From: Aliidiomarina maris | GTDB lineage: Bacteria; Pseudomonadota; Gammaproteobacteria; Enterobacterales; Alteromonadaceae | NCBI RefSeq assembly: GCF_003987335.1 | Contig: NZ_PIPK01000002.1 | Coordinates: forward strand, 186,001 to 250,000 | Reading direction: 5' to 3' | Length of the DNA stretch: 64,000 bases | Shown here: positions 34,419 through 45,038 of the stretch, in pieces | Numbering within the stretch: the first letter of the stretch is position 1 | Layout of the letters: every line of letters begins with the position of its first letter | Program-made: the position numbers and the translations under genes | The notes under the pieces: model-generated | The model's database searches: none | What the model was told of the DNA's origin: nothing | The model's input: only the letters and a program-made list of their open reading frames with translations

Positions 34419-34790
34419 TTAGCGTTTATGCTTCCAGCGTAAATACAACACAATGCCCCACAACGCATAATAGGTCATCACACTAAGGGCCAGTAACACC
34501 AGCGCACCAAATGAAATCGCCATATTTAAACGCAGACCAAATGCGTCCAGCAATAAAATGAAGAAATTAAGACATAATGATGCAATCAGGAAAGTAGCTA
34601 ACCGCGCTGAACGCACGCTGGCACCGGTCGCCGGTCCCGACGCTAACAGCACTAAGAGCACGTGATATCCGTGCTGATAAATGCCTTGCCCAGTCACAAG
34701 AAACCAGAGGAATGGCGGCACATAGCTTAGCATCGCTAATAGAAATAGCGGTTTTACGTAAGCTTGAAAGCGTAAATTTGCTGAGGTCAT
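34419..34790 (-). CDS. Four-helix membrane protein, function unknown
   Basis: A 123-residue protein that is mostly four hydrophobic helices (about 15-33, 39-55, 64-82 and 86-112) with a basic C-terminal tail (RWKHKR). No motif or family was recognised. The start ATG at 34790 has only a distant AGG; an alternative GTG nine codons earlier exists. It converges on the dioxygenase gene with an 8-bp gap and lies after a strong terminator of rpmG, so it probably has its own promoter. Confidence 0.65.
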   Translation of the reverse strand: MTSANLRFQAYVKPLFLLAMLSYVPPFLWFLVTGQGIYQHGYHVLLVLLASGPATGASVRSARLATFLIASLCLNFFILLLDAFGLRLNMAISFGALVLLALSVMTYYALWGIVLYLRWKHKR

Positions 34791-34824
34791 CAAATTTTTA
34801 TACCTGATTGTGCGCACAAAACAA

Positions 34825-34848
34825 AAAACCCGGCCGGGGCCGGGTTTT
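34825..34848. terminator. Terminator downstream of rpmBG
   Basis: AAAACCCGGC-CGGG-GCCGGGTTTT is a 10-bp perfect GC-rich stem with flanking A and T runs, placed 11 bp past the rpmG stop. It ends the rpmBG transcript on the minus strand. Confidence 0.88.
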
Positions 34849-34858
34849 CAACAATCGC

Positions 34859-35014
34859 TTATTTGATTTTCGCTTCTTTGAAAATCACATGCTTGCGAAT
34901 TTTAGGATCAAACTTTTTGATCTCCATTTTCTCAGGCATGGTGCGTTTGTTTTTATCAGTGGTATAAAAGAAGCCTGTACCAGCTGAAGATACTAAACGG
35001 ATCTTATCGCGCAT
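34859..35014 (-). CDS. rpmG: Large ribosomal subunit protein bL33
   Basis: This 51-residue gene is short but certain: the product opens [19 protein letters not shown], continues [18 protein letters not shown] and ends KEAKIK, matching bacterial L33 along its full length. AGGAG lies 9 bp before the ATG. There are no zinc-binding cysteines, so it is the zinc-independent C-minus form. It follows rpmB by 19 bp in the usual rpmB-rpmG operon. Confidence 0.97.
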   Translation of the reverse strand: MRDKIRLVSSAGTGFFYTTDKNKRTMPEKMEIKKFDPKIRKHVIFKEAKIK

Positions 35015-35033
35015 CGTAATGTGCTCCTTTTAC

Positions 35034-35270
35034 TTAGACTTTAACGCCATCGGCACGTAAACCGGCCAATACAGCATCAATGCCTTTCTTATCGATAATA
35101 CGCATTCCTTTAGTAGAAATACGTAACTTCACCCAACGCTTCTCGCTTTCAACCCAGAAACGGTGAGTTTGCAGGTTTGGCAGGAAACGACGACGCGTTG
35201 CGTTTCGCGCGTGTGAGCGGTTGTTTCCAACCACAGGTCGCTTACCTGTAACTTGGCATACTCGTGACAT
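35034..35270 (-). CDS. rpmB: Large ribosomal subunit protein bL28
   Basis: The 78-residue product [12 protein letters not shown]..., with [19 protein letters not shown] and [17 protein letters not shown], matches L28. The Met at codon 3 of the longest open frame is the family start and has GGAG at usable spacing. It leads the rpmB-rpmG operon. The 112 bp between it and slmA should contain the ribosomal-protein promoter. Confidence 0.97.
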   Translation of the reverse strand: MSRVCQVTGKRPVVGNNRSHARNATRRRFLPNLQTHRFWVESEKRWVKLRISTKGMRIIDKKGIDAVLAGLRADGVKV

Positions 35271-35382
35271 TCTCAATTACTCCAAAATTGCTTGCAAGCT
35301 CGCCTTTCGCCGCGGTGGCCTTGCCTTAAATTCGAGGGCGCAATTTATACAAAATTTGAGCGGTAAAAGCAAGCAAAACCGC

Positions 35383-35985
35383 TTATTTTTTTAGTTGCTG
35401 TTCAATTAGTGACCATTGCTGATCAAAATGATCGCTTGGTTTGCGGGTAAAACCCGAGCGCACGAATTGTACGATCTTACCCTCTACAAAAGCTAGTACC
35501 AAGTTGGCTAAAATTCCCTCGTCTAACTCACTTTGAAAACCATCGCGTAACCGTCGCTCTCGCAAAATTTGCTTAAATTGTGCTTCAACCTTATCGGCCA
35601 TGCCCGCCACGCGTTGACGTAACCGCTCATGTTCGCCGCTTAACGCATCGCCGGTATATATACGTGCCATGCCTGGGCTGGTGGTCGCAAAATCAAGCAG
35701 CAAGCGCGCACATAAGCGCACCCGGGTTAGCGAATCTTTCTCATGCTCCATAATGCGGTTAATGCCGCCGAGCACGATATCTTCAATATAATCCAATAAC
35801 GCTTCAAACATCCGCGCTTTAGACGGAAAATGACGATAAAGTGCGGCCTCTGACACCCCTACCTCAGCTGCTAATGCCGCCGTCGTGATGGGTTTGCCTG
35901 GGCTTTTTTCCAGCATCATAGTGAGGCTTTGTAAAATAGACTCGCGACGATTGGTCTTTTGCTCTGACCGTGCTTGTTGTGACAT
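35383..35985 (-). CDS. slmA: Nucleoid occlusion factor SlmA
   Basis: SlmA is a TetR-fold DNA-binding protein that sits on specific chromosomal sites and blocks FtsZ ring formation over the nucleoid. The 200-residue protein (E. coli 198) has the N-terminal helix-turn-helix [33 protein letters not shown] and a SlmA-type effector domain ending [13 protein letters not shown]. It follows dut on the same strand (136-bp gap with a short CTTGTG/CACAAG hairpin), as dut-slmA do in E. coli. Confidence 0.95.
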   Translation of the reverse strand: MSQQARSEQKTNRRESILQSLTMMLEKSPGKPITTAALAAEVGVSEAALYRHFPSKARMFEALLDYIEDIVLGGINRIMEHEKDSLTRVRLCARLLLDFATTSPGMARIYTGDALSGEHERLRQRVAGMADKVEAQFKQILRERRLRDGFQSELDEGILANLVLAFVEGKIVQFVRSGFTRKPSDHFDQQWSLIEQQLKK

Positions 35986-36121
35986 CTGGTGGTCCCTTGT
36001 TATCCCTGAATCGTGTTGCTCATGCGTTAGCCGTGGCGTTGCTGACGGCTCGTTTTGGGGCCCTTAACGACCCTCTTGTGTAGTACGCACAAGGTCTTGC
36101 TATCTGTTCACCAACAATACT

Positions 36122-36580
36122 TTAGTGGCTACCGGAATGCCCGAAACCACCTTCACCCCTTTCGCTATCGGCAAAATTTTCAACCACATTAAACTCAACT
36201 TGCACGACAGGCACAATCACTAACTGAGCAATACGCTCACCCGGCTGAACACTGTAGGCGGTATCGCCGCGGTTCCATACCGACACTTTTAGCTCGCCTT
36301 GGTAATCAGAATCAATCAGACCCACAAGGTTACCCAGCACGATGCCGTGCTTGTGCCCTAGCCCTGAACGCGGCAATATTGTCGCCGCTAGGTTAGGATC
36401 ACTAATATGCATGGCTAAGCCAGTCCCAATTAATACGGTTTGGCCCGGCGCAATAGTCAGTTCACTGTCGATACAGGCGCGTAAATCCATGCCTGCCGAA
36501 CCAGGGGTCGCATAGCTAGGCAATTCAATATCGCGTCCAATTCGGGGGTCTAAAAGCTTCACCTCGACCGCTTTTTTCAT
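36122..36580 (-). CDS. dut: dUTP diphosphatase
   Basis: Dut hydrolyses dUTP to dUMP and diphosphate, keeping uracil out of DNA and feeding dTMP synthesis. The 152-residue protein carries all five trimeric-dUTPase motifs: [41 protein letters not shown], and the C-terminal arm [10 protein letters not shown]. It starts 7 bp after the coaBC stop, forming the usual coaBC-dut operon. Confidence 0.97.
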   Translation of the reverse strand: MKKAVEVKLLDPRIGRDIELPSYATPGSAGMDLRACIDSELTIAPGQTVLIGTGLAMHISDPNLAATILPRSGLGHKHGIVLGNLVGLIDSDYQGELKVSVWNRGDTAYSVQPGERIAQLVIVPVVQVEFNVVENFADSERGEGGFGHSGSH

Positions 36581-36587
36581 GCTTGTC

Positions 36588-37823
36588 TCACTTCTTCAGT
36601 TGTTCACTTATACTTGCGATGAGTTGCTGTGCCAACGCCACTTTGGTCGCACGCCCTAAATCCCGGTAGCCATCCGTGCCATCCGTTGTCTGCCAGAACA
36701 GCTCTATATGGTTGAGTTCGCTATTGAAGCCTTGCTCCGGCTGACTCACGTCATTAGCCGCTATCATGTCGATGCCTTTGCGTACCAACTTCGCTTGGGC
36801 ATAATCACTGACTCGCTGAGTCTCAGCAGCAAAACCACAGGTAAACGGTCGGCCATTGGCGTCTTTACGCGCGGCGACACTAGCTAAAATATCAGGGTTC
36901 TTGACCATCGTCAGGGTCAGCGTGTCATCGACTTCGCCTTGCTTTTTAATTTTCTGTGCGGCGACTTCTGCCGCACGGTAATCAGCCACCGCTGCACAGC
37001 CAATAAATACATCCTGTTCGCCAATATGAGCGTCTACCGCTTGCTGCATATCGAGTGCGCTCTCAACATCAATGCGGGTCACGCCAAGCGGCGTCGGTAA
37101 TTGCACCGGACCACTGATCAAGGTGACGTGAGCGCCGGCTTGTTGTGCTGCTTGGGCAATGGCAAAGCCCATCTTGCCCGAGCTGTGGTTACTGATATAA
37201 CGTACCGGGTCAAGGGCTTCGCGAGTCGGCCCGGCAGTAATCATGACATGACAACCAGCCAACAACGGCTGCCGAGTTTCCAGTTGTTGCAGCACATGGG
37301 CGACAATCTCGGCCGGCTCCAGCATACGCCCAGCACCCACGTCGCCACAGGCTTGTGAACCTTCGCCAGGGCCCCACACCAGCTTGCCGTCGGCCATTAA
37401 TTGCTGCAGATTACGTTGTGTCGGCGCTGCAGCCCACATTTGCTGGTTCATTGCAGGGATAATTGCAATGGGTGCCGCGGTTGCTAAGCAAATAGTGCCT
37501 AATAAGTCTTGTGCGTGGCCATGGGCAAGTGCCGCCATGACACTTGCAGTCGCCGGCGCGACCACAATTAAATCTGCCCACTTGGCCAATTCGATGTGGC
37601 CCATGCCAGCCTCTGCCTCAGGGTCAAGCAAATCATCATGAACTGGCAGTCCTGACACCGCTTGCAGGGTTAAGGGCTGGATAAACGCCTTAGCACCCGT
37701 GGTCATCACCACGCGCACCTCTAGCCCATGGTCTTTTAAACGGCGCACTATTTCTGGGGTCTTATATGCAGCGATACCCCCGGTAACAGCCAGTATCACC
37801 CGCTTGTGTGGTAGTTTTTCCAT
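36588..37823 (-). CDS. coaBC: Bifunctional phosphopantothenoylcysteine decarboxylase/synthetase
   Basis: CoaBC joins cysteine to 4'-phosphopantothenate with CTP (CoaB) and decarboxylates the product (CoaC), two middle steps of coenzyme A synthesis. The N-terminal flavoprotein domain (about 1-190) has GGIAAYK, and the PAMNQQMW substrate clamp. The C-terminal synthetase domain has [25 protein letters not shown] and a late KKQGE with the conserved Lys. The 411-residue length is normal. It diverges from radC. Confidence 0.97.
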   Translation of the reverse strand: MEKLPHKRVILAVTGGIAAYKTPEIVRRLKDHGLEVRVVMTTGAKAFIQPLTLQAVSGLPVHDDLLDPEAEAGMGHIELAKWADLIVVAPATASVMAALAHGHAQDLLGTICLATAAPIAIIPAMNQQMWAAAPTQRNLQQLMADGKLVWGPGEGSQACGDVGAGRMLEPAEIVAHVLQQLETRQPLLAGCHVMITAGPTREALDPVRYISNHSSGKMGFAIAQAAQQAGAHVTLISGPVQLPTPLGVTRIDVESALDMQQAVDAHIGEQDVFIGCAAVADYRAAEVAAQKIKKQGEVDDTLTLTMVKNPDILASVAARKDANGRPFTCGFAAETQRVSDYAQAKLVRKGIDMIAANDVSQPEQGFNSELNHIELFWQTTDGTDGYRDLGRATKVALAQQLIASISEQLKK

Positions 37824-37982
37824 ATTGAGCCCTAAGCCTCAAAGCCTTGCTGATATGTCGTATTTTGCGCTTAAGATAGCATGTAACACAGCATTTTGGC
37901 AGCAACTTAACTATCTTGATATGCGGGCTAAATAGCGTATTCAGCGCTGGTAAGCACCCACTACAACCACGGATGGTTTGCC

Positions 37983-38663
37983 ATGACATTGTCACTAAAG
38001 CAATGGCCGCTACATGAACGGCCACGAGAGAAATTTTGTCAATTAGGGGCCAGCGCACTGAGTGACGCAGAACTGATTGCAATTTTATTCGGTACCGGCT
38101 GCAACGGCCAGGATGTGCTCACCTGGAGCCGCCAAATACTGCACCAAAGTGGTGGTTTAAGTGCCCTGCTGACCATGAACGAGCAGCAGTTGAAGGGGAT
38201 TCACGGCATCGGCCCTGCGCGCGCTATTCAACTTCAGGTTATTCTGGAATTAGCCAAACGCTATTTAGCCACGACACTAGCGCGCGGTGAAGGGTTTACC
38301 CGCCCCCAACTTGTGCGCGACTATTTAGCCGCGCAATTGCGCCATCAAACCCGGGAAGTATTTGCAGTACTGCTACTAGACAGCCAGCATCGCTTATTGC
38401 ATTACGCGGAGCTGTTTTTTGGCACCATCAATGCGGCACCGGTATACCCGCGGGAAATCGTCAAGGTGGTGATGCAACATAACGCTGCTGCGGTGATTAT
38501 TGCGCATAATCATCCGTCGGGTGTGGCTGAGCCTAGTATCGCGGACCAGCGTGTCACCGAACGCATTCAGGACGCGTTAAAAGTTATCGATGTGGCACTG
38601 TTAGATCATTTTGTAATCGGGGCAGAAGGCACGGTGTCATTTGCCGAGCGCGGCATGCTGTAG
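37983..38663 (+). CDS. radC: RadC-family JAMM/MPN+ protein
   Basis: A 226-residue protein with an N-terminal helix-hairpin-helix region (GIHGIGPARAIQLQ) and a C-terminal MPN+ metalloprotease-like domain with the JAMM motif HNHPSGVAEPSIAD. Despite the name, a DNA-repair role is not established. The gene is often next to coaBC and rpmBG, as here. It is a full-length chromosomal copy with no sign of a mobile element. Confidence 0.94.
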   Translation: MTLSLKQWPLHERPREKFCQLGASALSDAELIAILFGTGCNGQDVLTWSRQILHQSGGLSALLTMNEQQLKGIHGIGPARAIQLQVILELAKRYLATTLARGEGFTRPQLVRDYLAAQLRHQTREVFAVLLLDSQHRLLHYAELFFGTINAAPVYPREIVKVVMQHNAAAVIIAHNHPSGVAEPSIADQRVTERIQDALKVIDVALLDHFVIGAEGTVSFAERGML

Positions 38664-38684
38664 GTAGGCGCAAGGAAGCGTAAG

Positions 38685-38706
38685 AAGGGCTGTGGCTACA
38701 GCCCTT
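38685..38706. terminator. Convergent hairpin between radC and gpsA
   Basis: A 9-bp perfect stem (AAGGGCTGT / ACAGCCCTT) with the loop GGCT, starting 22 bp after the radC stop and overlapping the gpsA stop codon. No clear T-run follows on either strand, so the terminator call is tentative. Confidence 0.45.
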
Positions 38707-39715
38707 CGGACTTGCGCGAACGTGCGAGTAGATCCTGCGAAGCCTGCATCGGGTCTTTGCCCTCATACAGCACCGCGTAGATTTGCTCGACGATTGGCAT
38801 TTCAACTTGATAACGTTTAGCCAGTTCAAACACTTCTTTGGTATTGCGGTAACCTTCTACTGCTTGGCCAATGTCGTCCATTGCCTGCTGTACGCTTTTA
38901 CCTTGGCCTAATGCCATGCCAAAGCGCCGGTTGCGTGACTGGTTGTCGGTGCAGGTTAAGATTAAATCACCTAAGCCTGCCATGCCGGTAAAGGTTTCTG
39001 GTTTACCGCCTACGGCTAATCCTAAGCGCGTTAATTCCGCTAAGCCGCGGGTAATTAACGCGGTGCGCGTATTTGCGCCGAAGCCAATACCGTCGGCCAT
39101 ACCAGCGCCAATCGCGATAATATTTTTCACCGCGCCACCCAGCTGCATGCCAGTAAAGTCGTCATTCGAATATACCCGAAATGACTTATCACAATGCAAC
39201 ACCTCAGAAAGCTGGTTGACGAAGCCTTCCTGATTAGACGCGACCGCTATCGCAGTTGGCATGCCCTGTGCCATTTCTTTGGCAAATGTCGGGCCTGATA
39301 GCACTGCAAGCGCACGTTCGGTACCTAGTACGTCAGTCGCCACGTCCGACAATAAACGTCCGGTGCCGGGTTCGAGCCCCTTGGTCGCCCACGCAATTCG
39401 CGCCGTAGGGCGCAAGTGCGGCTTAATTTGTTCAAGCACTTCAGCGAAACCGTAGCTTGGAACCACCACCAAAATGGTGTCTGAACCAGCCACTGCGTGG
39501 GCTAAATCTGCGTCAACATGAATACTTTCGGGCAGCTCAATGCCTGGCAAATAGCGTGAATTTTCACGTGTTTGCTGCATCTGGCTGACATCATCTGAGT
39601 TCCGCCCCCATAGGGTGAGGGGAACACCTTTGCGCGCAATACAAATAGCAAGGGCGGTGCCGTAAGACCCCGCCCCTAATACGGTAATTGCGTCATTCGT
39701 TACCGATTTCGACAC
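38696..39715 (-). CDS. gpsA: Glycerol-3-phosphate dehydrogenase [NAD(P)+]
   Basis: GpsA reduces dihydroxyacetone phosphate to sn-glycerol-3-phosphate, the backbone PlsB acylates. The 339-residue protein has the N-terminal Rossmann motif [10 protein letters not shown], the catalytic Lys in [14 protein letters not shown] and the GLGDLILTC segment. It starts with GTG (GTGTCGAAATCG) with GAG nearby, and no ATG gives a complete Rossmann strand. It follows secB by 12 bp, the same order as E. coli. Confidence 0.96.
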   Translation of the reverse strand: MSKSVTNDAITVLGAGSYGTALAICIARKGVPLTLWGRNSDDVSQMQQTRENSRYLPGIELPESIHVDADLAHAVAGSDTILVVVPSYGFAEVLEQIKPHLRPTARIAWATKGLEPGTGRLLSDVATDVLGTERALAVLSGPTFAKEMAQGMPTAIAVASNQEGFVNQLSEVLHCDKSFRVYSNDDFTGMQLGGAVKNIIAIGAGMADGIGFGANTRTALITRGLAELTRLGLAVGGKPETFTGMAGLGDLILTCTDNQSRNRRFGMALGQGKSVQQAMDDIGQAVEGYRNTKEVFELAKRYQVEMPIVEQIYAVLYEGKDPMQASQDLLARSRKSEGL

Positions 39716-39727
39716 AATTATACTCGC

Positions 39728-40240
39728 TTACGCGTCCTGCTTTTGTTCAGCAGCTTGTTGTTGCGCTTGTTGCTGTTGCACGTGTTGTGCAAACACAGCG
39801 TCAAAGTTGACTGGCGCTAAGTTTAACTGTGGGAAAGTACCACGAGTCACTAAGCTGCTGATGGTTTCACGCGCATAAGGGAACAAAATGTTCGGGCAGA
39901 ATGCGCCTAAAGTGTGCGCTTTGTTCGGCTCTGGCATCTCCTCAGACACAGTGAAAATACCGGCTTGGGCTACTTCACATAAAAATGCAGTTTCTTCGCC
40001 GACGGTGTTCTTGGCAGTCAGAGTCAACGTGACTTCATATACACCTTCGTCCAGCTTTTTGTTGTTCACATTCATGTCAACAGACAGCTGTGGGGTCCAC
40101 TCTTTGCGGAAGATTTCTGGTGCGTTAGGTGCTTCGAAAGACACGTCTTTTACGAAAATACGTTGGATTGCGAACTGTGGTTGCTGTTGTTCGCCTTGTG
40201 CTGCACCGTTTTGCTGCGCTTGTTGGTTTTCGTCAGCCAT
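39728..40240 (-). CDS. secB: Protein-export chaperone SecB
   Basis: SecB is a homotetrameric cytoplasmic chaperone that keeps preproteins unfolded and hands them to SecA. The 170-residue protein begins with a Gln-rich stretch and then shows the SecB core: [26 protein letters not shown], and [23 protein letters not shown] (the SecA- and substrate-binding surface). The C-terminal tail is unusually Gln-rich. It lies between the rhodanese-like gene and gpsA. Confidence 0.97.
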   Translation of the reverse strand: MADENQQAQQNGAAQGEQQQPQFAIQRIFVKDVSFEAPNAPEIFRKEWTPQLSVDMNVNNKKLDEGVYEVTLTLTAKNTVGEETAFLCEVAQAGIFTVSEEMPEPNKAHTLGAFCPNILFPYARETISSLVTRGTFPQLNLAPVNFDAVFAQHVQQQQAQQQAAEQKQDA

Positions 40241-40275
40241 AATAATTTCCTGCTTAAATGTTGTTAAAAGTTGTT

Positions 40276-40722
40276 TTAAGATTTTTTACCCGTTGCTTTT
40301 GATTTCACAACTGGGAAGCTTGCGTTTTTCCAGGCAAACATGCCACCTTGAAGTACTGAGGCTTGCGAAAACCCAGCTTTCTCTAGGGCTCCAGCCGCCT
40401 GCTTAGCGCTGTTACCATGCTGGCATACAACAACAATGGGGGCGTCTTTATACTTTTCAAGGCTTTTTATTTCGCCCGCTTTAATTTGTTGCAATGACAC
40501 GTGACGTGCGCCCTGGATATGACCTTGAGCGAAGTCTTCGTCACTGCGAACGTCGACGAACAAACCACCGCGGTTGACGGTGATAGTGGCTTCTTGAGGT
40601 TTGAGCAGTTTAATAGATGACAATCGGTACTTAACCAAGTTGTTCACCAATAAGAAGAAAGCTAACAGCCACAAAGTGCTCAAAATGTAGTGGTCTGTGG
40701 CAAAGGCTATAAATTCATTCAT
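40276..40722 (-). CDS. yibN: Membrane-anchored rhodanese-like protein (YibN type)
   Basis: A 148-residue protein with one N-terminal membrane helix (about 12-30) and a cytoplasmic rhodanese domain. [22 protein letters not shown] precedes the active-site loop [10 protein letters not shown] with its persulfide Cys. The ATG at 40722 is the only Met that gives this standard layout; the longer frame begins 28 codons earlier without homology. In E. coli yibN is followed by grxC, secB and gpsA; here secB comes directly after a 35-bp gap and grxC is missing. Confidence 0.9.
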   Translation of the reverse strand: MNEFIAFATDHYILSTLWLLAFFLLVNNLVKYRLSSIKLLKPQEATITVNRGGLFVDVRSDEDFAQGHIQGARHVSLQQIKAGEIKSLEKYKDAPIVVVCQHGNSAKQAAGALEKAGFSQASVLQGGMFAWKNASFPVVKSKATGKKS

Positions 40723-40932
40723 TTTACTGCTGCAACTCCCGTTGAAACTTGTCGTGCTTGTGTATGCCGCGGGCAAAAAATCGAGCCCCAAAGTATACCG
40801 ACTCAATTCTTAGTTACCAGTAAAATATCAGATTCTATGGGTGCTTAAATAACCACTTTGCAGTAAAATGTTGAGCTATCATATAAATTCTGTCTAATCA
40901 GTTCACTCATCGACCCACAACAGAGGCTGCTT

Positions 40933-42486
40933 ATGAATTCGTCGACGCCTGCACGCAAGAAAACCCTCGCATTGCTTATCCTGGACGGCTGGGGACTTCG
41001 CGAAGACGCGCCAGACAATGCGATTAGCCTCGCTAACACGCCAGTGCTTGACCACCTCTACCAAACACGCCCGTGGACCGAGGTGGATGGCTCCGGCATG
41101 GCAGTCGGCCTGCCCGAAGGGCAAATGGGTAACTCTGAGGTTGGTCATGTTAACTTGGGCGCCGGTCGCGTGGTTTACCAAGATTTCACCCGGATCAGTA
41201 AAGCCATCGATGACCGCAGCTTTTTTAATAATGAGGTTTTAGTTGATGCCGTCACTCAGGCGAAGCTTGCAGGTGGGCGCGTACATATCATGGGCTTATT
41301 ATCCCCAGGCGGCGTGCATAGCCATGAGGAACACCTGTTAGCGATGGCCGAGCTGGCCATTGAGCAAGGCGCAAACGACGTGTTAGTGCACGGCTTTCTT
41401 GATGGCCGTGATACACCGCCAAGGTCTGCGGGTGCCAGCATCGAACGTTTTGAACAAGCGTTTGTGCGTTTGGGTAAAGGCCGTATTGCGAGCCTATGCG
41501 GCCGCTATTTTGCAATGGATCGTGACAATCGCTGGGACCGGGTTGAACGCGCCTACCGATTAATGACCGAAGCGCAGGCTGACTTTTACTTTGACGATGC
41601 AAGTTCTGCCCTTGAAGCCGCTTACGCACGGGACGAAAGCGACGAATTTGTGCAACCTAGTTGGGTCGGCGAACGCACGCCGATTGCCGATGGCGACAGC
41701 GTCGTGTTTATGAATTTTAGAGCCGACCGCGCACGTGAAATTACCCGCGCATTTGTGGAAGTCGACTTTGACCGTTTTACCCGCAAACAACACCCAGCGC
41801 TGGCAAAGTTCGTGATGTGTACAGAGTACGCAGCGGATATTCCAGCACCCGTGGCATTCCCTACGGAAAGCCTGAACAACGTGCTTGGCGACTGGTTAGC
41901 GCAACATGACAAAACCCAGTTGCGTATTTCAGAAACTGAAAAATACGCCCACGTCACATTTTTCTTTAGCGGTGGACGTGAGCAAGAATTTGACGGTGAA
42001 AAGCGGGTTTTGATCCCATCTCCGCAAGTTGCTACCTATGATTTGCAACCGGAAATGAGTTCAGAAGCCTTGACTGACGCATTAGTCGACGCGATTGATA
42101 GCGGTGAATACGACGTCGTTATTTGTAACTATCCAAATGGTGACATGGTTGGCCACACGGGCAAACTTGATGCCGCGATTAAAGCCTGTGAAGCCGTCGA
42201 CCATTGTGTCGGTCGTGTAGTCGACGCATTGCAACGCAATGGTGGCGAATGTCTGATTACCGCGGATCACGGCAACGCTGAACAAATGTCAGATGCCCAT
42301 ACAGGTCAATCCCACACCGCCCACACCAGCTTACCGGTGCCATTTATTTACGTTGGCCGCGACGCTACGCCAGTGGCGAATGGTCGTCTTTCCGATGTCG
42401 CACCAACCATGTTGTACCTGATGGGCTTACCGCAACCAGACGAAATGACGGGTAAACCGTTAATGCAATTAAAGAGCAACGGGTAA
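40933..42486 (+). CDS. gpmI: 2,3-bisphosphoglycerate-independent phosphoglycerate mutase
   Basis: GpmI interconverts 3- and 2-phosphoglycerate using two Mn ions and a phosphoserine intermediate, not a 2,3-BPG cofactor. The 517-residue protein has the metal-binding start [12 protein letters not shown], catalytic Ser68 in [22 protein letters not shown], the RADR stretch [10 protein letters not shown], and the C-terminal metal residues in [10 protein letters not shown] and [11 protein letters not shown]. It is followed 4 bp later by envC, as in E. coli. Confidence 0.97.
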   Translation: MNSSTPARKKTLALLILDGWGLREDAPDNAISLANTPVLDHLYQTRPWTEVDGSGMAVGLPEGQMGNSEVGHVNLGAGRVVYQDFTRISKAIDDRSFFNNEVLVDAVTQAKLAGGRVHIMGLLSPGGVHSHEEHLLAMAELAIEQGANDVLVHGFLDGRDTPPRSAGASIERFEQAFVRLGKGRIASLCGRYFAMDRDNRWDRVERAYRLMTEAQADFYFDDASSALEAAYARDESDEFVQPSWVGERTPIADGDSVVFMNFRADRAREITRAFVEVDFDRFTRKQHPALAKFVMCTEYAADIPAPVAFPTESLNNVLGDWLAQHDKTQLRISETEKYAHVTFFFSGGREQEFDGEKRVLIPSPQVATYDLQPEMSSEALTDALVDAIDSGEYDVVICNYPNGDMVGHTGKLDAAIKACEAVDHCVGRVVDALQRNGGECLITADHGNAEQMSDAHTGQSHTAHTSLPVPFIYVGRDATPVANGRLSDVAPTMLYLMGLPQPDEMTGKPLMQLKSNG

Positions 42487-42490
42487 CCCG

Positions 42491-43642
42491 ATGGCATTCT
42501 TAGCCCGCACGCTATTAGTCGCCTTACTTGCTTCTGCCAGCGCGCCAGCGCTGTCGCAAGAGGTCGATGCGCAACGTGAACGCGAGCGGGCTCAGAGCCA
42601 ATTGGAGTCGATACAAAACGAAATCCGTTCCCGCCGCGATGCCGTACAAAGACGCCAGCAACGGATGTCGCGGGTGGAACGAGAATTGCGCGACATTGAG
42701 ACCCAGGTCGCCGCTCGCACCCAGGCTATCGGTGAAAGCCGCACCCAATTAGAAGCCAACCAACAGCGTATTACTGAGCTTGAAGCGGAGCAAAACGACT
42801 TAAAGGTGTCGCTAGCCGAGCAAGCAAAATTACTCGAAGATCAGATTGAAAGCGCCTATCGCTCTGGTGGTCACGACTTTATTCAGATACTGCTAAACCA
42901 GCAGGACCCGGGCCGTATCGAGCGTATCTTGACCTACTATCGCTACGTTAACCAAGCGCGTATGGTCCAAATTGAAGCGCTTAGAGCCACTGAGCGTGAG
43001 CTCGAAGCCGTCGAGCAGCGCTTAGCGAGCCAGCGCGATAGTTTGCAGCAGCGCATTCGTGAGCAAGAGCAGCAGCGTGACCAGTTACGCCAGTCGCAGC
43101 AAGAACAGGAACAAATTGCAGCGCAATTACGTGACGCACAGCGCACAGACGAGCAGGCCTTGACCAGCATGCTGCAAAATGAACAAGAGCTGACTGAGCT
43201 ATTGGCAGCACTAGAAACTGTCTTGGCCGAGCAGCAAATTCAGTTGGCGGGCTTACGTAATTTACGCGGGCAATTAAGCTGGCCGGTGAATGCATCAATT
43301 CGCCATGCTTTTGGACAGCAACGCAGTGGCCAAGTGGTCTGGAAAGGTGTGGTGTTGAACGCGAACGCCGAACAGCCTGTACAAGCCATTGCAGATGGGC
43401 GTGTGTTGTTCGCTGACTGGTTACGTGGGTTTGGTTTGGTGATGGTTATCGACCATGGTGAAGGCTATATGAGCCTGTACGGCTATAACCAGTCGCTGTC
43501 TCGCAGTGTGGGTGAAGCAGTACGCCGTGGTGACACGATTGCACTCACAGGGCAAAGTGGCGGTCAATCACGTCCTGGTTTGTACTTTGAAATTCGTCAT
43601 CAAGGTAACCCCGTTGACCCCGTAACTTATATTCGCCGCTAA
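42491..43642 (+). CDS. envC: Murein hydrolase activator EnvC
   Basis: EnvC is a periplasmic protein recruited by FtsEX that activates the amidases AmiA and AmiB for septal peptidoglycan splitting. The 383-residue product has a signal peptide (about 1-22), a long coiled coil (about 23-240, rich in Glu, Arg and Gln), and a C-terminal LytM domain: [39 protein letters not shown] and [15 protein letters not shown]. The zinc ligands of active LytM enzymes are not conserved, fitting an activator. Its partner genes ftsEX are in this window at 45-46.7 kb. Confidence 0.94.
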   Translation: MAFLARTLLVALLASASAPALSQEVDAQRERERAQSQLESIQNEIRSRRDAVQRRQQRMSRVERELRDIETQVAARTQAIGESRTQLEANQQRITELEAEQNDLKVSLAEQAKLLEDQIESAYRSGGHDFIQILLNQQDPGRIERILTYYRYVNQARMVQIEALRATERELEAVEQRLASQRDSLQQRIREQEQQRDQLRQSQQEQEQIAAQLRDAQRTDEQALTSMLQNEQELTELLAALETVLAEQQIQLAGLRNLRGQLSWPVNASIRHAFGQQRSGQVVWKGVVLNANAEQPVQAIADGRVLFADWLRGFGLVMVIDHGEGYMSLYGYNQSLSRSVGEAVRRGDTIALTGQSGGQSRPGLYFEIRHQGNPVDPVTYIRR

Positions 43643-43890
43643 CCCGTAGCCGCTTCAAGGTCCGTCAGTAGAATCAACGCCTGCTCGCGGTTGTCCCCAC
43701 ACACGTAGTCTTGGGCACTAAAGTCAGCACATACTTGAGGTCTGGATGGATGGCCAAACAATTGGCAAAGGTTATTGGCGTCTAGCTGCACGCAGCGAGT
43801 ATTGGCGGGTTTGCCATCTGGCATGCCCGGTATCGGGCTAGAAATGGATGGTGCGATGCAACACGCACCGCACCCTAAACGACATTCCAA
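43639..43890 (-). CDS. YkgJ-family cysteine-cluster protein (YeiW-like)
   Basis: An 83-residue protein rich in conserved cysteines: [51 protein letters not shown] and YVCGD. It matches the UPF0153/YkgJ family, which is thought to bind zinc or an Fe-S cluster, and closely resembles E. coli YeiW. The start is a TTG two bases after the rpoH stop with no ribosome site, so translation probably depends on re-initiation after rpoH. Its stop overlaps the envC stop by 4 bp. Confidence 0.85.
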   Translation of the reverse strand: MECRLGCGACCIAPSISSPIPGMPDGKPANTRCVQLDANNLCQLFGHPSRPQVCADFSAQDYVCGDNREQALILLTDLEAATG

Positions 43891-43892
43891 AA

Positions 43893-44753
43893 TTACAACA
43901 TGGCAGAGCGCAGCTTTTTCATTGCGTTCTGCTCGAGCTGACGAATACGCTCTGCTGACACTTGATATTCTTCAGCCAAATCTTGCAAAGTCACTTTGCT
44001 GTCATCCAACCAGCGCGAACGTACAATATGCTGACTACGCTCGTCTAGCGCTTCAAGCGCCATGGTAAGACGACGGTTTGAATGTGCATCCCAGTTATCT
44101 TGCTCAACTTGAGTTGCGACATCGAGGCTCTTATCTTCTAAGTACTGCGCAGGTGCAAATGCGCTGCCTTCACGGCTATCGTCGTCATCAGCACTTAAGT
44201 CAAAGGCAGGATCATGGGCGCTCATACGCGACTCCATTTCCATCACTTCTGCACTGGTAACGCCAAGCTCTTGTGCCACCGTATCGACTTCGGCGCGGTT
44301 AAACCAGCCAAGACGCTTCTTCGCTTTGCGCAAGTTGAAGAATAACTTACGCTGAGCTTTGGTAGTTGCAACCTTAACGATGCGCCAATTGCGCAATACG
44401 AACTCATGAATTTCTGCTTTAATCCAGTGCACCGCAAAAGATACCAGGCGCACGCCAACAGTCGGGTCAAAGCGCTTAACCGCTTTCATCAAGCCGATGT
44501 TGCCTTCCTGAATCAAATCCGCCTGCTGTAACCCATAACCTGAGTAACCACGCGCAATGTGCACGACAAAACGCAGGTGCGACATGATCAGCTGCTTAGC
44601 AGCCGCTAAATCGCCTTCGTTTTGCAGACGTTCCGCCAATGACTTCTCTTCCTCTGCGCTCAGCATTGGAATGCTGTTCACTGACGAAATATAAGATTCC
44701 AAGCTACCTGTGCGTGGAACCATTAAGGCCATTGAATTGACGTTATTGCTCAT
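43893..44753 (-). CDS. rpoH: RNA polymerase sigma factor RpoH (sigma-32)
   Basis: RpoH directs RNA polymerase to heat-shock promoters. The 286-residue protein has region 2 ([38 protein letters not shown]), the family-specific RpoH box [10 protein letters not shown] near residues 135-144, and region 4 with [29 protein letters not shown] as the -35 helix-turn-helix. GAGG precedes the ATG. It lies next to ftsXE and ftsY, as in enterobacteria. The 285 bp upstream should hold its promoters; I did not resolve them or any mRNA thermosensor. Confidence 0.97.
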   Translation of the reverse strand: MSNNVNSMALMVPRTGSLESYISSVNSIPMLSAEEEKSLAERLQNEGDLAAAKQLIMSHLRFVVHIARGYSGYGLQQADLIQEGNIGLMKAVKRFDPTVGVRLVSFAVHWIKAEIHEFVLRNWRIVKVATTKAQRKLFFNLRKAKKRLGWFNRAEVDTVAQELGVTSAEVMEMESRMSAHDPAFDLSADDDDSREGSAFAPAQYLEDKSLDVATQVEQDNWDAHSNRRLTMALEALDERSQHIVRSRWLDDSKVTLQDLAEEYQVSAERIRQLEQNAMKKLRSAML

Positions 44754-45038
44754 GTACTACCTCGCATTTACGCTTCCGATGTGTCGACTCTGATTGCCTG
44801 CGTATGACATAACCTACGGGGAATTGGCAAATCAGGCGACAAGCATGATGGTTTACAACGATTATGCTGAATAAATGGACTATTAAACTAGCTAAAAGTT
44901 CCCTAATGAACTCTATCTTAGCAAAGCCGACAAGGATCTCAAGCCCCTATTATTCGGTGATTGTAACCAATTGTGCACAGAGACTAACATCAGCGGATGA
45001 CGCTTTTGTGACATCTGGCGGCCGTGCTTAATCGCTAG

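Noticed and set aside
36075-36093. CTTGTG/CACAAG hairpin between dut and slmA
   Set aside because: A 6-bp stem without a T-run; not convincing as a terminator and no known operator matches.
37983-38663. radC as a sign of a mobile element or defence island
   Set aside because: RadC-like genes do occur in mobile elements, but this is the full-length chromosomal copy in its usual place next to coaBC, with no integrase or other mobile genes.
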